Positions 1 to 9,033 of a stretch of DNA of 64,000 nucleotides are shown piece by piece; position 1 is the first letter of the stretch, and the number at the start of each line of letters is the position of its first letter. The notes beneath the pieces are model-generated. The model saw nothing but the letters and a program-made list of their open reading frames with translations. It had not been told where the DNA came from and did not search any database. The position numbers and the translations under genes are program-made. The stretch comes from Olavius algarvensis spirochete endosymbiont (GTDB taxonomy: Bacteria; Spirochaetota; Spirochaetia; DSM-2461), in assembly GCA_900608495.1 (NCBI GenBank), contig UWYT01000325.1:1-64000 (forward strand), read 5' to 3'.

Positions 1-1
1 G

Positions 2-406
2 ACTTTGAAAGCTATTCTTAGCAAAAGAGATACAACCTTGATCGTATACTTCATGGCACCTAACGTATTGACTCTCACTCCTGTAACAGAAGAAGCTGTG
101 AGGGAACACTATCATGATTGCAAACTCCTTATAGTCAAACATTCCGCCGTTAACAAAATGTCGGGATTGATTTTTGCAGCTCGGAAGTTTGACCATGAAC
201 GAAAGTCAAAATATCGAAAAAAGTATTATGAAGATGTAAGAATGCTGATCGATGTTATTTCCGATGATGTCATAGTTTGTTCAGTAGGTATATCCAGTTA
301 TTATTTAGGTATATACGGTGACAAGGTATTGAGTGAGAAAATTCTCGATACATTTCATGAACTTCTAGGATTGAGTCCAGATATCTTTGACCAAAGATGG
401 TATTAA
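2..406 (+). CDS. Hypothetical protein, 5' end cut by window edge
   Basis: The frame is open to the left edge and ends with TAA at 404-406. A TTG at 5 could start it, but no ribosome binding site can be seen, so it is more likely the 3' part of a longer gene. The visible 133 residues are mixed alpha/beta, soluble, and rich in Lys, Asp and Tyr, with no membrane segment and no motif I recognise. The downstream DNA is decayed and repeat-rich, so the gene sits at the edge of an unstable zone. Confidence 0.5.
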   Translation, partial: TLKAILSKRDTTLIVYFMAPNVLTLTPVTEEAVREHYHDCKLLIVKHSAVNKMSGLIFAARKFDHERKSKYRKKYYEDVRMLIDVISDDVIVCSVGISSYYLGIYGDKVLSEKILDTFHELLGLSPDIFDQRWY

Positions 407-428
407 CGAAAAGTCTACATCCAGAGAA

Positions 429-533
429 CCTTATGGCTAGAGAACTGCTAGCTCAGATGTTTCACTACTCAAGTTGAAATGCAAAGCTCTTCATCCCCGG
501 CAGGCCCGTCTTAGGCCATCCATGGCCATAAGG
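429..533. repeat. Inverted repeat with internal palindrome
   Basis: CCTTATGGC at 429-437 is the exact reverse complement of GCCATAAGG at 525-533. Just inside the right arm, GGCCAT-cc-ATGGCC at 514-527 is a further perfect palindrome. The structure lies directly after the first gene. It may be an insertion-sequence end or a folded transcript end; there is no T run that would make it a classical terminator. Confidence 0.5.
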
Positions 534-544
534 CTCATTGTAAC

Positions 545-581
545 TTTGCACGCAAAATGGGAATTTTTTGCACGCAAAATG
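545..581. repeat. Two direct copies of a 15-bp word
   Basis: TTTGCACGCAAAATG occurs at 545-559 and again at 567-581, spaced by 22 bp, about two helix turns. Closely spaced direct repeats like this are known at the ends of some insertion sequences (IS21-type ends carry repeated transposase sites), which would fit the decayed neighbourhood. The assignment to IS21 is a guess; the repeat itself is plain in the sequence. Confidence 0.55.
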
Positions 582-1829
582 AGAAAAACGGGAGCATCAC
601 CCACTAAAATCGGCGCAATTTGCCTGGTATTTTCGTTCTGTTAGAAACCGGTTTTTAGAAGCCGTCATTCCTTTCCCCCCCAGAGGACTTTCAGCCGGTG
701 AAGTCGGTCAGGTGGTGTTTTCAGGAAAATCAGTTTGTTGTGGCACATCTCGCAGCGTTTGACGATAGGTTTTCCATGCAGTTCTGTTGTCGACGGATAG
801 TCCGGCAGCATTGCGCAGTCACTCTTCATAAGCAGTTCATCCCTCTTCTCATCTTGCTCGTTTTCTTATCACCGCGCTCGGAACAACCCATCCATTCGAC
901 TGCCACACGGCCTCAGAGTCTGGCGCATCTTAAGTGATTGAGAGTTGAATCCAGGCTTTCCCCGAGAGCCAGTTTCCTAAGATTTCCCGTGGACTTCTCC
1001 CATGCCGGCGTGTTGATATAGTCACCCTTTACCAAGTATTTACCGTTCTCCCATAGCGCCGATTGTCACCTGCGCTTATGAGATTAGCTGCCGCCTCCGC
1101 TACAGCCAGTCTTGCACCTGAGGCACATCCTGCATGGATCTGTGCTTCATCCGGATATTCAATCGAATTATCAGGCTTATCCTGTTCTGCACAGGATGAG
1201 GATTCTTGTGACAGCGTTGTTACTTGTTACTGCATACATAGCTAATTCCTTTCATATTCATTCTTGTTTCCATCAAGCTGTTCTTTCCCAGATGCGGAAG
1301 GTTCTATTGCGAGGACGGGTTTCAGCAGCATAGCGTCCACGTTCGGTTGGCCAGTTGAAGCTGTGTGTGGGGTCCCGAGACTCCACGATTTCTACCACCC
1401 CCTTCGGAATTGAAAACCGGTCCGAAAAATGCGTGAGTGCGCGTTCCCACTGCATCTTCCTGAATACCCGATTCAAATGCGGAAGCCCGGCCACCCGGAG
1501 TTCTGAAGAACACCCCCATCGTTTTCGAATTGTGCTTCCCAAGATCCCGCCCATCCCCTGGCTCCGGTCTTAAAAGAACACTGGATTATTTGCAGCAGCC
1601 ATCCTCACCTTCCAGCTTCAACTTAGGCAAAAATAACCCAGTGTTCACCTGGCTGAGAATAACTCCCAGGCGAGATGGACAGACTAGTCGCAGGAGTCAG
1701 GGATTGAAGCAGGGGCAGTACTGTGATCCATTTCGACTCCTGGTTTACCGCCACCTGAGGATGGGATTGATTATCGTTACTCCAGGCATATCTTCATCGG
1801 CTCAAAGAGGCTGGGTTTACTGCCCTTCA

Positions 1830-2700
1830 CCCGAATTCTGGACCGGCGAACAGTAGAATTTTCTCGCCTCTCCAGAGTGGCGCAAAGTCGTGTCGCGTCT
1901 GGTCATTAAGGCTTTTGCGGCGGCCTATATCGATTGTAATTCTGGAGCCACAATTCGATCTTCTCAACACGCATCTTCCAAGGACAAGAACCAATTCACA
2001 TTCAGGCATCATCCCGAAGTGATCCGTTGAATCTTTCGATAATTCCCTTATCTGTTTAATCCTTATCTGGCAGCCTCTTTCCTTTTCGATTTCTTTCAGG
2101 GTATCGATGACATCAAGTCCTGTGAGTTTTGTCCCGACCTTAATCGTCAGGACTTCTCGACTAGAAGTATCCACTACAGTTAAGGCCCGATTCGGCATCC
2201 ATGAAGAGCGCATCCAAGTCTAAATTCATGCCCACACCTCGTTTAACTCAGTGCCTTCTCTTTCCGGTGAGCGATGTTCAGGGTTGACTCGACGCCTGAG
2301 GTGCTTGTTCCGCAGAGAGTAGTAGTAGTCTTCGGGTGGCGAAGCAGTGTGTAGACGCGCGCGCGTGTGTGAGCCATATCCAACACGGGTCTCTACGATT
2401 TCCTATCATCTGTATAATCAGTGCTGTATCGTCCCGATTGTTGCGAATTGGTAGTAATAGGTTGATCGGCTGATTCCCACTACTTGGCAGATTCGCCGGA
2501 CACTGACCTGGTAAGAGTCGCGCAAATGATCCACGAGAATCCGCTTCTGCTTCGTCTTCAAACCTTTTTTTTAAGGACATCCTGCAGCATCTGTTTGCCC
2601 AGGCCCAGATGCTCAAGCCATTGGTTTCAGTTTGCGATTTTCTTCTTCAAGCTGCTTTAGCTTTCGTACTTCACTGGCACCCAGTCCATTTCAATGCGTA
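1830..2700 (-). pseudogene. Decayed IS3-family transposase (orfA end plus orfB)
   Basis: Minus-strand translation in three frames gives pieces of an IS3-type transposase in the right order. Near 2690-2620 is the OrfA leucine-zipper tail (KQLEEENRKLK). Near 2550-2440 is the OrfB start (VDHLRDSYQVSVRRICQVV, then RSTYYYQ). At 2213-2090 comes the integrase core (LTVVDTSSREVLTIKVGT, then LTGLDVIDTL), and near 2040-1990 the IERFNGSLRD catalytic-region motif. The C-terminal RYRPPQ and LNDQTRHDFA pieces follow. The pieces are separated by frameshifts and stops, for example a missing base near 2002, and the N-terminal part of OrfA is gone. It cannot make active transposase. No terminal inverted repeats were identified. 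Confidence 0.85.
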
Positions 2701-2948
2701 TTCAGATCCAATCATTCTTGTAAGTATTGCGGCAAGAATCTCAATTTAGTAAATTTCCGAAATCACAGTAGCCATTCTCATGAAGGATAGACAAGGATGG
2801 AAGGCAAGATATAAGGATGTATTCGCTTTGTTTATAATTCTATTGCAATATATGTATGCTCCGGAACCATTCTTGTGATACAATATTTTTTAAAACTTGC
2901 TGCCCCCTTGAGCTATATATTCTCGTTTCCAGGGTCGAACACAGTGTA

Positions 2949-2977
2949 TTGACTTAAGCAAAAAGGATCATTATTCC
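2949..2977 (+). promoter_or_regulatory. Possible sigma-70 promoter of the small membrane protein
   Basis: TTGACT at 2949-2954 is followed after 17 bp by TATTCC at 2972-2977. The -35 box is good and the -10 box is weak. Transcription would begin a few bases before the ATG at 2988, and no Shine-Dalgarno sequence lies between. Confidence 0.3.
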
Positions 2978-2987
2978 TAGTAGAAGT

Positions 2988-3158
2988 ATGCAGCAAATCC
3001 TTGTCTGGACTCTTTTTTTTCTCGGCCTCGCGTTGATTTTTCGAACCTTGATTAGCGCGGTTTCGAGGTGGAGAAGGAGTAATAGACGAAAAAAACTGAG
3101 GCGGAAGTCGATGAGAGCCGGTAATTCCGATGAAACATCTCCGCCGCGAGAAAATTAA
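2988..3158 (+). CDS. Possible 56-residue single-span membrane protein
   Basis: The short frame has one strongly hydrophobic segment at about residues 4-21 (LVWTLFFLGLALIF is its core). A very basic stretch at about 28-41 (RWRRSNRRKKLRRK) follows, and then a polar tail. This is the layout of a small inner-membrane protein with a cytoplasmic basic tail. A promoter-like sequence lies just upstream but no ribosome binding site. The frame stays open for another 46 codons after the TAA, so it may instead be a broken remnant of a longer gene. I recognise no family; a spurious frame is possible. Confidence 0.35.
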   Translation: MQQILVWTLFFLGLALIFRTLISAVSRWRRSNRRKKLRRKSMRAGNSDETSPPREN

Positions 3159-3535
3159 ATTCATCGAGGCCTGCAGCTAACACTCCCTTATAAGGTTTCC
3201 ACGTCAATACTTGCACCAGATGCAAGCTTGGCTGGCCGGCAGAGAGCACCAGGGAATGGGGAACTTCTTGATATAACGCCGCTTAAGTTCGACGAAAGCC
3301 TCAGGAGACCCCTTTGATTCTGTGAGACAGCGCCTGTTTGAGAAAGCGCTGAGGCGTAAATCAAGCGGCTTTTCGGAGTTTTAGCAATATTGACTTGAAA
3401 CAAGCATGGTGGAGCTGGATAATTCTGAGAACTTTGTTTTAGATGCTCTCAGCATCCTATTCGTGGGGTGTTCCCTTCAAAAGATTGTGCAGGCTTTACG
3501 AAAAAACAAGGAATTCAGTTTAGGAGGAAGATGAA
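3159..3535. other. Gap before prfB; no convincing gene
   Basis: A 42-codon frame (3406-3534) ends one base before the prfB start but lacks a ribosome binding site and a recognisable product. The stretch should hold the prfB promoter; none could be picked with confidence. Confidence 0.4.
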
Positions 3536-4646
3536 TTGATTAGTGATTGGGGTCCGATACTTAAATCCCTCAAGAAGGATATACTTGAAATTTGGAGGGA
3601 GCTTTGACTCCTCCAGCTTGAGGAATCAAGTTCAAAAACTTGAAACTGCGAGCACTCAGCCAGGATTCTGGGATAACCATGATGAGGCTGAGAAAACGAT
3701 GGCGCAAATCAAGCAAATAAAGAACAAATATGAGCCATGGGAGGAACTGATAAGACAAGAGGAAGATGCCCAGGCTCTCCTGTCCTTGGTCCAAGAAGCG
3801 GGAGACGAGAGCATGGAAGTCGAACTTCGCGAGACAATTGGCAGCCTAAATGAGTCGTATGAGAAACTGAAAACTTTGCAGTTGCTAGGCGAAGAAAATG
3901 ATTCAGCATCAGCATTCGTTACCATACATGCTGGTGCCGGAGGCACCGAATCCTGCGACTGGGCGGCCATGCTTTACCGTATGTATGGACGCTGGGTTGT
4001 TGACCGGGGTTTCAAAATGACAATGCTGGACATACAAGAAGCTGATGGAGGTATCAAGTCAGTAGATGTTCAAATCGATGGCGATTTTGCTCACGGACTC
4101 TTAAAGGGCGAAGGCGGAATACACCGCTTGGTTCGGATTAGTCCTTTTGATTCTTCGAGGCGGCGACACACTTCTTTCGCCTCTGTTTATATTTCACCTG
4201 TTTTCGAGGATGACATCGAAATTGAAGTGAAGAGTGAGGATATCAGGGTGGACACCTACAGGGCTTCCGGTGCAGGAGGACAGCATGTGAACAAAACTTC
4301 CAGCGCGGTGAGGATGACGCACCTGAAAACAGGTATTATAGCGCAGTGCCAAAATGAACGGAGTCAACTGAAAAATCGTGCGACTGCAATTAAGGTTTTG
4401 AAATCGAGACTCTACGAGTACTACCGTCAAAAACGAGACGAAAAGCGGGCTTCAAGTGCGGCAAAGAAAATGGACATTGGCTGGGGCAATCAGATAAGAT
4501 CTTATGTTTTTCACCCCTATACAATGGTGAAAGACCTAAGAACACGTCACGAGAACAGAAATGTACAGGCTGTGATGGATGGTAATTTGAATCCTTTTAT
4601 CGAGTCTTATCTTCGTTGGCGAATAGGCAAAACGGATGATGCTTGA
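3536..4646 (+). CDS. prfB: Peptide chain release factor 2 (programmed +1 frameshift)
   Basis: RF2 enters the ribosomal A site at UGA and UAA codons and triggers release of the finished protein. The SPF tripeptide that reads the stop codon is at about residue 202 and the catalytic GGQ at about 247. The start is TTG 3536, set 8 nt behind AGGAGG (3522-3527); an ATG at 3531 runs straight into a stop. Twenty-three codons later the frame meets CTT TGA (3602-3607), and the rest of the protein continues in the +1 frame from GAC 3606. This is the classical RF2 autoregulatory frameshift, so the gene is intact: join of 3536-3604 and 3606-4646, about 369 residues, the usual length. Its end overlaps the next gene. 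Confidence 0.96.
3594..3607 (+). promoter_or_regulatory. RF2 programmed frameshift site
   Basis: The parts of the known prfB signal are all present: an internal Shine-Dalgarno GGAGG at 3594-3598, a 3-nt spacer, the slippery codon CTT at 3602-3604, and TGA at 3605-3607 followed by C. When RF2 is scarce, the ribosome pauses at UGA and slips forward one base on CUU, making more RF2. Confidence 0.93.
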
Positions 4647-6051
4647 GTTTCGGTTTTCAATCCCACTAATTCTGCTAGCTAGCTTTGCGTTCGCTGATGA
4701 GACTGCCAGCAAGAGAGAAGCACAGTTTACCCAGGAAGATTGGAGGGTGGCCATAAGCTCATTCGAGATCGAAAATGGAGAGGAGGAAATCTCTACTCTT
4801 ATCCCGCGTCTGGTATATGACGAGATTTCAACCTTGAAACAACACGTAATCAGCAAAACAGAGCAAAACCTAATCGCGAGGGAAATCCTCGATATAAAGG
4901 AATCGGAGGTTTTATTTGAACTTTCAAAGCTCCTTCAAAGTAGAGATGATTTATTGTTCGATCTGAATCGCAGCCTTGTTACTTTGAATGAACTTGAAAA
5001 GAAAATTCAGACCAAAAATACTGAACTCTCTTATTGGCGCACGTATCCTCCTCGTCAAATCAGTATGCCTGACAGTATTCCCATAGTGTTTCCTGAGGCA
5101 CCAAATAAGGAATTGCTATGGGATATGAATACTGTCTCGCCAAGAATGTACCGCCAATCCAACAAGTTGGATATACTGATATTTGGCACTGTAACTAGGG
5201 TGGGTGACTATTATGGGATTAGAGTTTCCGTTCTTGAACGTTCCGGGGAGTCAGTGGTTTGGGAGGGAGCAAGCACGGATGAAGATTTTGTGAAGGTATC
5301 CAAAGAAATTTCTGCGCGTTTGAGGGAGCTTATACTGGGGCGGCAATGGGCATCTCTAACGGTTCAAACTGAGCCATCGGATGCCATTATCACTGTCAAC
5401 CGAAGTGGAAGCGCCATTGGTTATTGGTCGGATTCCAGCTTACTGCCCGGTGATTTCTCACTTGAAATCTCCGCCATTGGTTATAAGCCGAAAATCATAA
5501 ACGATACTCTGAGAGCTAACGAAACTAGATTTATAGAAATAGAGCTGGAGCAATCCGACTCGCCCCAAATACTGATTAGAACTATACCCACAGGCGCAAA
5601 TTTAAGACTTGGCAATATTTGGATTGGGAAAACTCCTGTGGCGATAGACGCCCCAAGCGAAACCCTTGTCTTAACAGTCGAGAAAGATGGGTACAAAAAG
5701 AGAATAATCCCCTTGTATCCCGACATGGGAAGCCTCACCATTCCTCTTGATTTGGCTGTTGCCGATCCAATGGAGGAACTCGACAATGCCAAGAAGAAAC
5801 TCTATAACTCAATCGCGTTGTTTTCATTTTCGCTTGCTCCGACTGTAATCCTTATTGGCGTCTCTAGAAATTATGCAAATGAAACTGTCTTATACAGTTC
5901 AGGGACTGAAAACTATCACAGGGCCTATGAGCAGTATCTCTATGCCTATGGTTTCATGTGGGGTTCAATCACCATAAACGTTGTGCTGCTAAGCAATGTC
6001 CTTATCAAGATTGCACGATACTTCAAAACAGTGGAATCCCTTCCCTACTAA
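4636..6051 (+). CDS. PEGA-domain membrane protein, function unknown
   Basis: A 471-residue protein with an N-terminal signal-like segment (about residues 5-20) and a long polar, partly helical middle. Two PEGA-type beta modules follow, around residues 235-305 (VQTEPSDAIITVN) and 310-375 (IRTIPTGANLRLGN, then GKTPV). Two C-terminal hydrophobic spans lie near 390-410 and 435-460. PEGA domains are common in spirochaete envelope proteins and in surface-layer or lipoprotein anchors. It overlaps the prfB end by 11 bp, so it is co-transcribed and probably translationally coupled. Start: ATG 4636 or 4639. The mature region is likely periplasmic with a C-terminal membrane anchor; the role is not known. 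Confidence 0.8.
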   Translation: MMLEFRFSIPLILLASFAFADETASKREAQFTQEDWRVAISSFEIENGEEEISTLIPRLVYDEISTLKQHVISKTEQNLIAREILDIKESEVLFELSKLLQSRDDLLFDLNRSLVTLNELEKKIQTKNTELSYWRTYPPRQISMPDSIPIVFPEAPNKELLWDMNTVSPRMYRQSNKLDILIFGTVTRVGDYYGIRVSVLERSGESVVWEGASTDEDFVKVSKEISARLRELILGRQWASLTVQTEPSDAIITVNRSGSAIGYWSDSSLLPGDFSLEISAIGYKPKIINDTLRANETRFIEIELEQSDSPQILIRTIPTGANLRLGNIWIGKTPVAIDAPSETLVLTVEKDGYKKRIIPLYPDMGSLTIPLDLAVADPMEELDNAKKKLYNSIALFSFSLAPTVILIGVSRNYANETVLYSSGTENYHRAYEQYLYAYGFMWGSITINVVLLSNVLIKIARYFKTVESLPY

Positions 6052-6179
6052 TGCGGATTGCCTATGCTCCGGAAAAAATGTGTGTTGGAAAGAGCAGTAG
6101 TTGGGTATCTGTTTTCAGTAATGGACAAACCATCCCAACCAAATAAGCTATAACGCTGTATGTACAAGAAATCGGTGGA

Positions 6180-6800
6180 AAGTAGAAACAGGAAACTCAT
6201 GCCGAGTCTGGGGAGGAAGTTGATGGATCTCTTCGCTCGAGGACGTTGGATCTGCGAATAGGTTCTACGATGGACAAATTGCAGGGTGGTTTTGGAGCCT
6301 TTAAAGCCGCGGGCCTGGCAGACGAACCAGGGGATATTGAGTGGAATCTCAAATTGGGATGTGAAACATCTGGTTGATGGCTGTGTGAAGCGAAGCCATG
6401 GGTCGATTTCTGGCACGGTATGACACGAGAGACTCTTAATAGCCTGCGCGGCGAAACGAATGCACAAAAAAGGCTAGTTCAGAGAACTAATCGATAGAAT
6501 TTGCAAGACAAAACTCGGCAATGACGATGTGTACAAAAAATACTGGCAATCAACGCAGTTACCAGATAAAATGGGACGCGTCAGTCCGAAATATTTTGCG
6601 AAGCAATCAGCATAGACACAGTGATTATGACAAAGTATGATTCTTCGGCCAAGGGAGGCGTGATAGCTGCGATTAGTCAAGGTTTGAACCTTCCGTTCGC
6701 ATAACTTGGAAAGGAAGAGAAATTGAATGATTTGGTTGCATTCGATCCAAACTCATATTTTGATGAACTGTTTGCTGATGAGTTATGTTCAAGAAAATAA
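6180..6800 (+). pseudogene. ftsY: Decayed ftsY (SRP receptor GTPase)
   Basis: FtsY is the membrane receptor that docks signal-recognition-particle complexes. The C-terminal end is unmistakable from 6612: VIMTKYDSSAKGGV, then ISQGLNLPFA, a stop (TAA 6712-6714, where the family has Tyr), then LGKEEKLNDLVAFDP and YFDELF. Pieces of the G domain (RMHKK and ELIDRICKTKL) appear near 6450-6510 in another frame, and an N-domain-like LGRKLMDLFARG near 6203-6240. Frameshifts, stops and missing DNA separate them: the space from N-domain to G4 motif is far too short. The frame end (TAA 6798-6800) overlaps the next start, as in an ancestral operon. It cannot make a working FtsY. Confidence 0.88.
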
Positions 6801-7768
6801 TTGCAGTGTTTAACTCGATTTTCTGTTTACGAATTTCGTTAACGAAGTTATGCGGAATAGTTGTGTTTGCAGTGCCGGCATCTAGTATAGGTGGATTAGA
6901 GTGGTATGAAAGTTCTCCAAGCGGGATGCCGGAATCCCCCACCGATGGACTTGCTGTCGAGGGTTGGACTTTGTCGATTGAATACGCTGATGATACCGAA
7001 ACGCAAACTCTGTATCTAAACGGCGTGGAACAATCATCCCGCGTATTAATGCGGAAAAATGGGAAGCTTATTAACAGCGAAGAGTTTGATGCACAGGGAA
7101 ATCTGCTAAACAAGTCTGTATATGTCTATGATGTCGATGGAAGTCCGCGCGCTATTTACTTTAGTGAAGATACGAAATCTATCCCCCATGTGATTTCTGA
7201 TATGGTTTTAACCACCGATTACGAGAACAGACGCCATTTGGAAGGTTTTGAGGATAGTTGGCGTATAACAAGCATGGACTCAAATGGAAGACGAAGCACG
7301 CTGAGAATCATAGACTCCGATGAAATAGTTGGAGAGACAAAATGGATTCGTGACTCAGCGGGAAATCTTTTGGAAGAGCTCATTATAAGGGATACGAAGG
7401 AACATCGCATACAATACGATTCCAAGGCCAGAATGACGAAAGAGGAAATTCTGGACAATGGCGCGCCAGTATTGCTGCGCAACTATTTTTGGGAAGGAGA
7501 TAACCTTGTTCGAGTGGAGGAACGAGGTAACGGCGCAGTTGAAATTAAGGACAGTGTTTGGTTGGGTGATCGAATCATTGAAGAAACTACCACAATCAAT
7601 GGCGTGATAAGCGTGGAACTTGTTTGGAAAAATCCAAACGAAAAAGTTGAAACTCTGTATAGGAATGGGAAACCCTTCGTCCGTGTGCATTGGGAAGATG
7701 GCCGCAAAATCAAGGAGGAGTTCATAGGCGATCACGGAGTCATTCGTGAACGAGAAGAAGATTTGTGA
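6785..7768 (+). CDS. Exported hypothetical protein with YD-like repeats
   Basis: A 327-residue protein with a long N-terminal hydrophobic export segment (about residues 5-33), then beta-rich sequence with recurring patterns such as YDSKARMTKEE, DAQGNLLNK and DSAGNLLEE. These resemble the short beta-hairpin units of YD/RHS-type or MORN-like repeats. No enzymatic motif is seen. It lies between the ftsY remnant and lolC, and its stop overlaps the lolC start, so it belongs to the transporter operon. A periplasmic or outer-membrane-associated role with the lipoprotein transporter is an inference from position only. ATG 6785 has no clear ribosome binding site; translation may once have been coupled to ftsY. 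Confidence 0.7.
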   Translation: MFKKIIAVFNSIFCLRISLTKLCGIVVFAVPASSIGGLEWYESSPSGMPESPTDGLAVEGWTLSIEYADDTETQTLYLNGVEQSSRVLMRKNGKLINSEEFDAQGNLLNKSVYVYDVDGSPRAIYFSEDTKSIPHVISDMVLTTDYENRRHLEGFEDSWRITSMDSNGRRSTLRIIDSDEIVGETKWIRDSAGNLLEELIIRDTKEHRIQYDSKARMTKEEILDNGAPVLLRNYFWEGDNLVRVEERGNGAVEIKDSVWLGDRIIEETTTINGVISVELVWKNPNEKVETLYRNGKPFVRVHWEDGRKIKEEFIGDHGVIREREEDL

Positions 7769-9033
7769 CGCTCTTATCAGGTTGGCGATTTTGGATATCC
7801 AGAAGATTTCTTACCGGTCGTCACGGCGGTAGAGGTCGAGTGGTGTTTATTTTTTCGGTCACTCTGATAGGAGTGGGCGTAGCAACACTCAATACGGTGC
7901 TTGCCGTGATGAATGGGCTTCAGCAGGGTTATATTCGAAGCATTCTGGAGATTGGCTCCTATCACTTGCGCTGGTCGCCGAAACCCGGGGTTAACTATGA
8001 ATCCATGGAACTGCTCGATGTGGCAAACACGATTTCAAATAACGAAGAAGTACTCCTGGCTGTTGAATTTCGCGAGGGGCAGACGATGCTTACCGGGATA
8101 CGCTCAAATCCATCGGGTTCACTGATTCGAGGTGTGCCGTATTCTTTGTATGAAGATGATTTGGCTCTCGCGAAATTGATGGATATCGTAGCTGGCGATT
8201 TCGACTTAGCTGGTAATGGGATTGTAATCGGCTTAGGGTTGGCGCGAAAACTGGGCTTGATGCCCGGCGGCGAGGTGCTTGCGCTAGATCTCGGCGAAGC
8301 GGGAATGTCTCCTGGAGAGATTGTGCTTGAAGTTAGGGGAATATTTAAATGTGCTTATAGAGAATATGAGGCATCGATGGCCTTTGTCTCATTGGAGACT
8401 GCTGAAAAATTGTTTGGATATGCGATTCCCGAACTTGGCATCAAACTCAAGCGGCCTGAGCGGGATAGGGTGGTGATGAGTAGTCTGAAGACTGCTCTGG
8501 GCGAACATGGCGAGACACTTAGCTCTTGGCGCGATAGCAATCGCTCGTTTTTTGGAGCCTTGCGTACTGAGAAGTTGCTGATGCTTCTCTTGCTGACACT
8601 GATTTTCGTTGTCGTTGCGGTAAACATCGATCATTCATTGCGACGTATGGCCACCGAAAGAATTGAAGATATTTCCATCATCAAGGCAATGGGTGCAAGT
8701 CCGCAAGATATCAGAAACATATTTTTGAGACAGGGCCTGATTATCGGCGGTTTTGGAGGAATCATCGGAAGCATTCTAGGTGTGTTAATCGGCGCCAACG
8801 TCGACCACATCATATCCGCGGCTGAGCAAATTACATTTTTCTTCTCGGCTTTTTTTGCCTTGGAAGGTGTTACACCACCCACAGTGGGAGCTTTTTTCAA
8901 GAGTTCTGAGGTGATGATTCGGGATGTGCTTACTATACTTTCTACTGCAGTACTGATGTCATTACTCGCGGCGATTCGCGCGGCGTCTCAAGCGGCTTCA
9001 AGGAAACCGGCGGAGGTGCTGCGAAGTGAGTGA
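7765..9033 (+). CDS. lolC: LolC/LolE-type ABC transporter permease (first copy)
   Basis: An inner-membrane permease of the lipoprotein-releasing or MacB/FtsX-like class, 422 residues. One membrane span lies near the N terminus (about 25-47), followed by a large periplasmic domain, and three spans lie at the C terminus (about 270-295, 325-350, 385-410). The conserved FtsX-type core is seen as EDISIIKAMGASPQDIRNIF. GTG 7765 overlaps the previous stop by 4 bp. Together with the ATPase and second permease downstream it would form a LolCDE complex that extracts lipoproteins from the inner membrane. Spirochaetes are lipoprotein-rich, and similar gene trios are known in treponemes. A MacB-like efflux role cannot be excluded. 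Confidence 0.85.
   Translation: MTLLSGWRFWISRRFLTGRHGGRGRVVFIFSVTLIGVGVATLNTVLAVMNGLQQGYIRSILEIGSYHLRWSPKPGVNYESMELLDVANTISNNEEVLLAVEFREGQTMLTGIRSNPSGSLIRGVPYSLYEDDLALAKLMDIVAGDFDLAGNGIVIGLGLARKLGLMPGGEVLALDLGEAGMSPGEIVLEVRGIFKCAYREYEASMAFVSLETAEKLFGYAIPELGIKLKRPERDRVVMSSLKTALGEHGETLSSWRDSNRSFFGALRTEKLLMLLLLTLIFVVVAVNIDHSLRRMATERIEDISIIKAMGASPQDIRNIFLRQGLIIGGFGGIIGSILGVLIGANVDHIISAAEQITFFFSAFFALEGVTPPTVGAFFKSSEVMIRDVLTILSTAVLMSLLAAIRAASQAASRKPAEVLRSE

Larger units (their letters stand above)
407..1829. other. Gene-poor, probably decayed DNA
   Basis: No intact gene was found in about 1.4 kb. Short open frames exist on both strands but none has a ribosome binding site or a recognisable product. 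On the minus strand some stretches look protein-like, for example around 780-690 (a Cys-x2-Cys pair) and 1070-930, but they are broken by stops. This fits remains of one or more mobile elements of unidentified family next to the IS3 remnant at 1830-2700. Short repeats inside it are listed separately. Confidence 0.5.

Noticed and set aside
1273-1554. Minus-strand open frame of 93 codons rich in Arg
   Set aside because: No ribosome binding site, overlapping open frames on both strands, and no recognisable product; it lies in decayed DNA.
3531-3533. ATG as prfB start
   Set aside because: It is followed after one codon by TGA (3537-3539) and is too close to the AGGAGG; the TTG at 3536 is in the frame that meets the frameshift site.
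3406-3534. 42-codon frame ending just before prfB
   Set aside because: No ribosome binding site or promoter and no known product; the prfB signals explain the end of the region.
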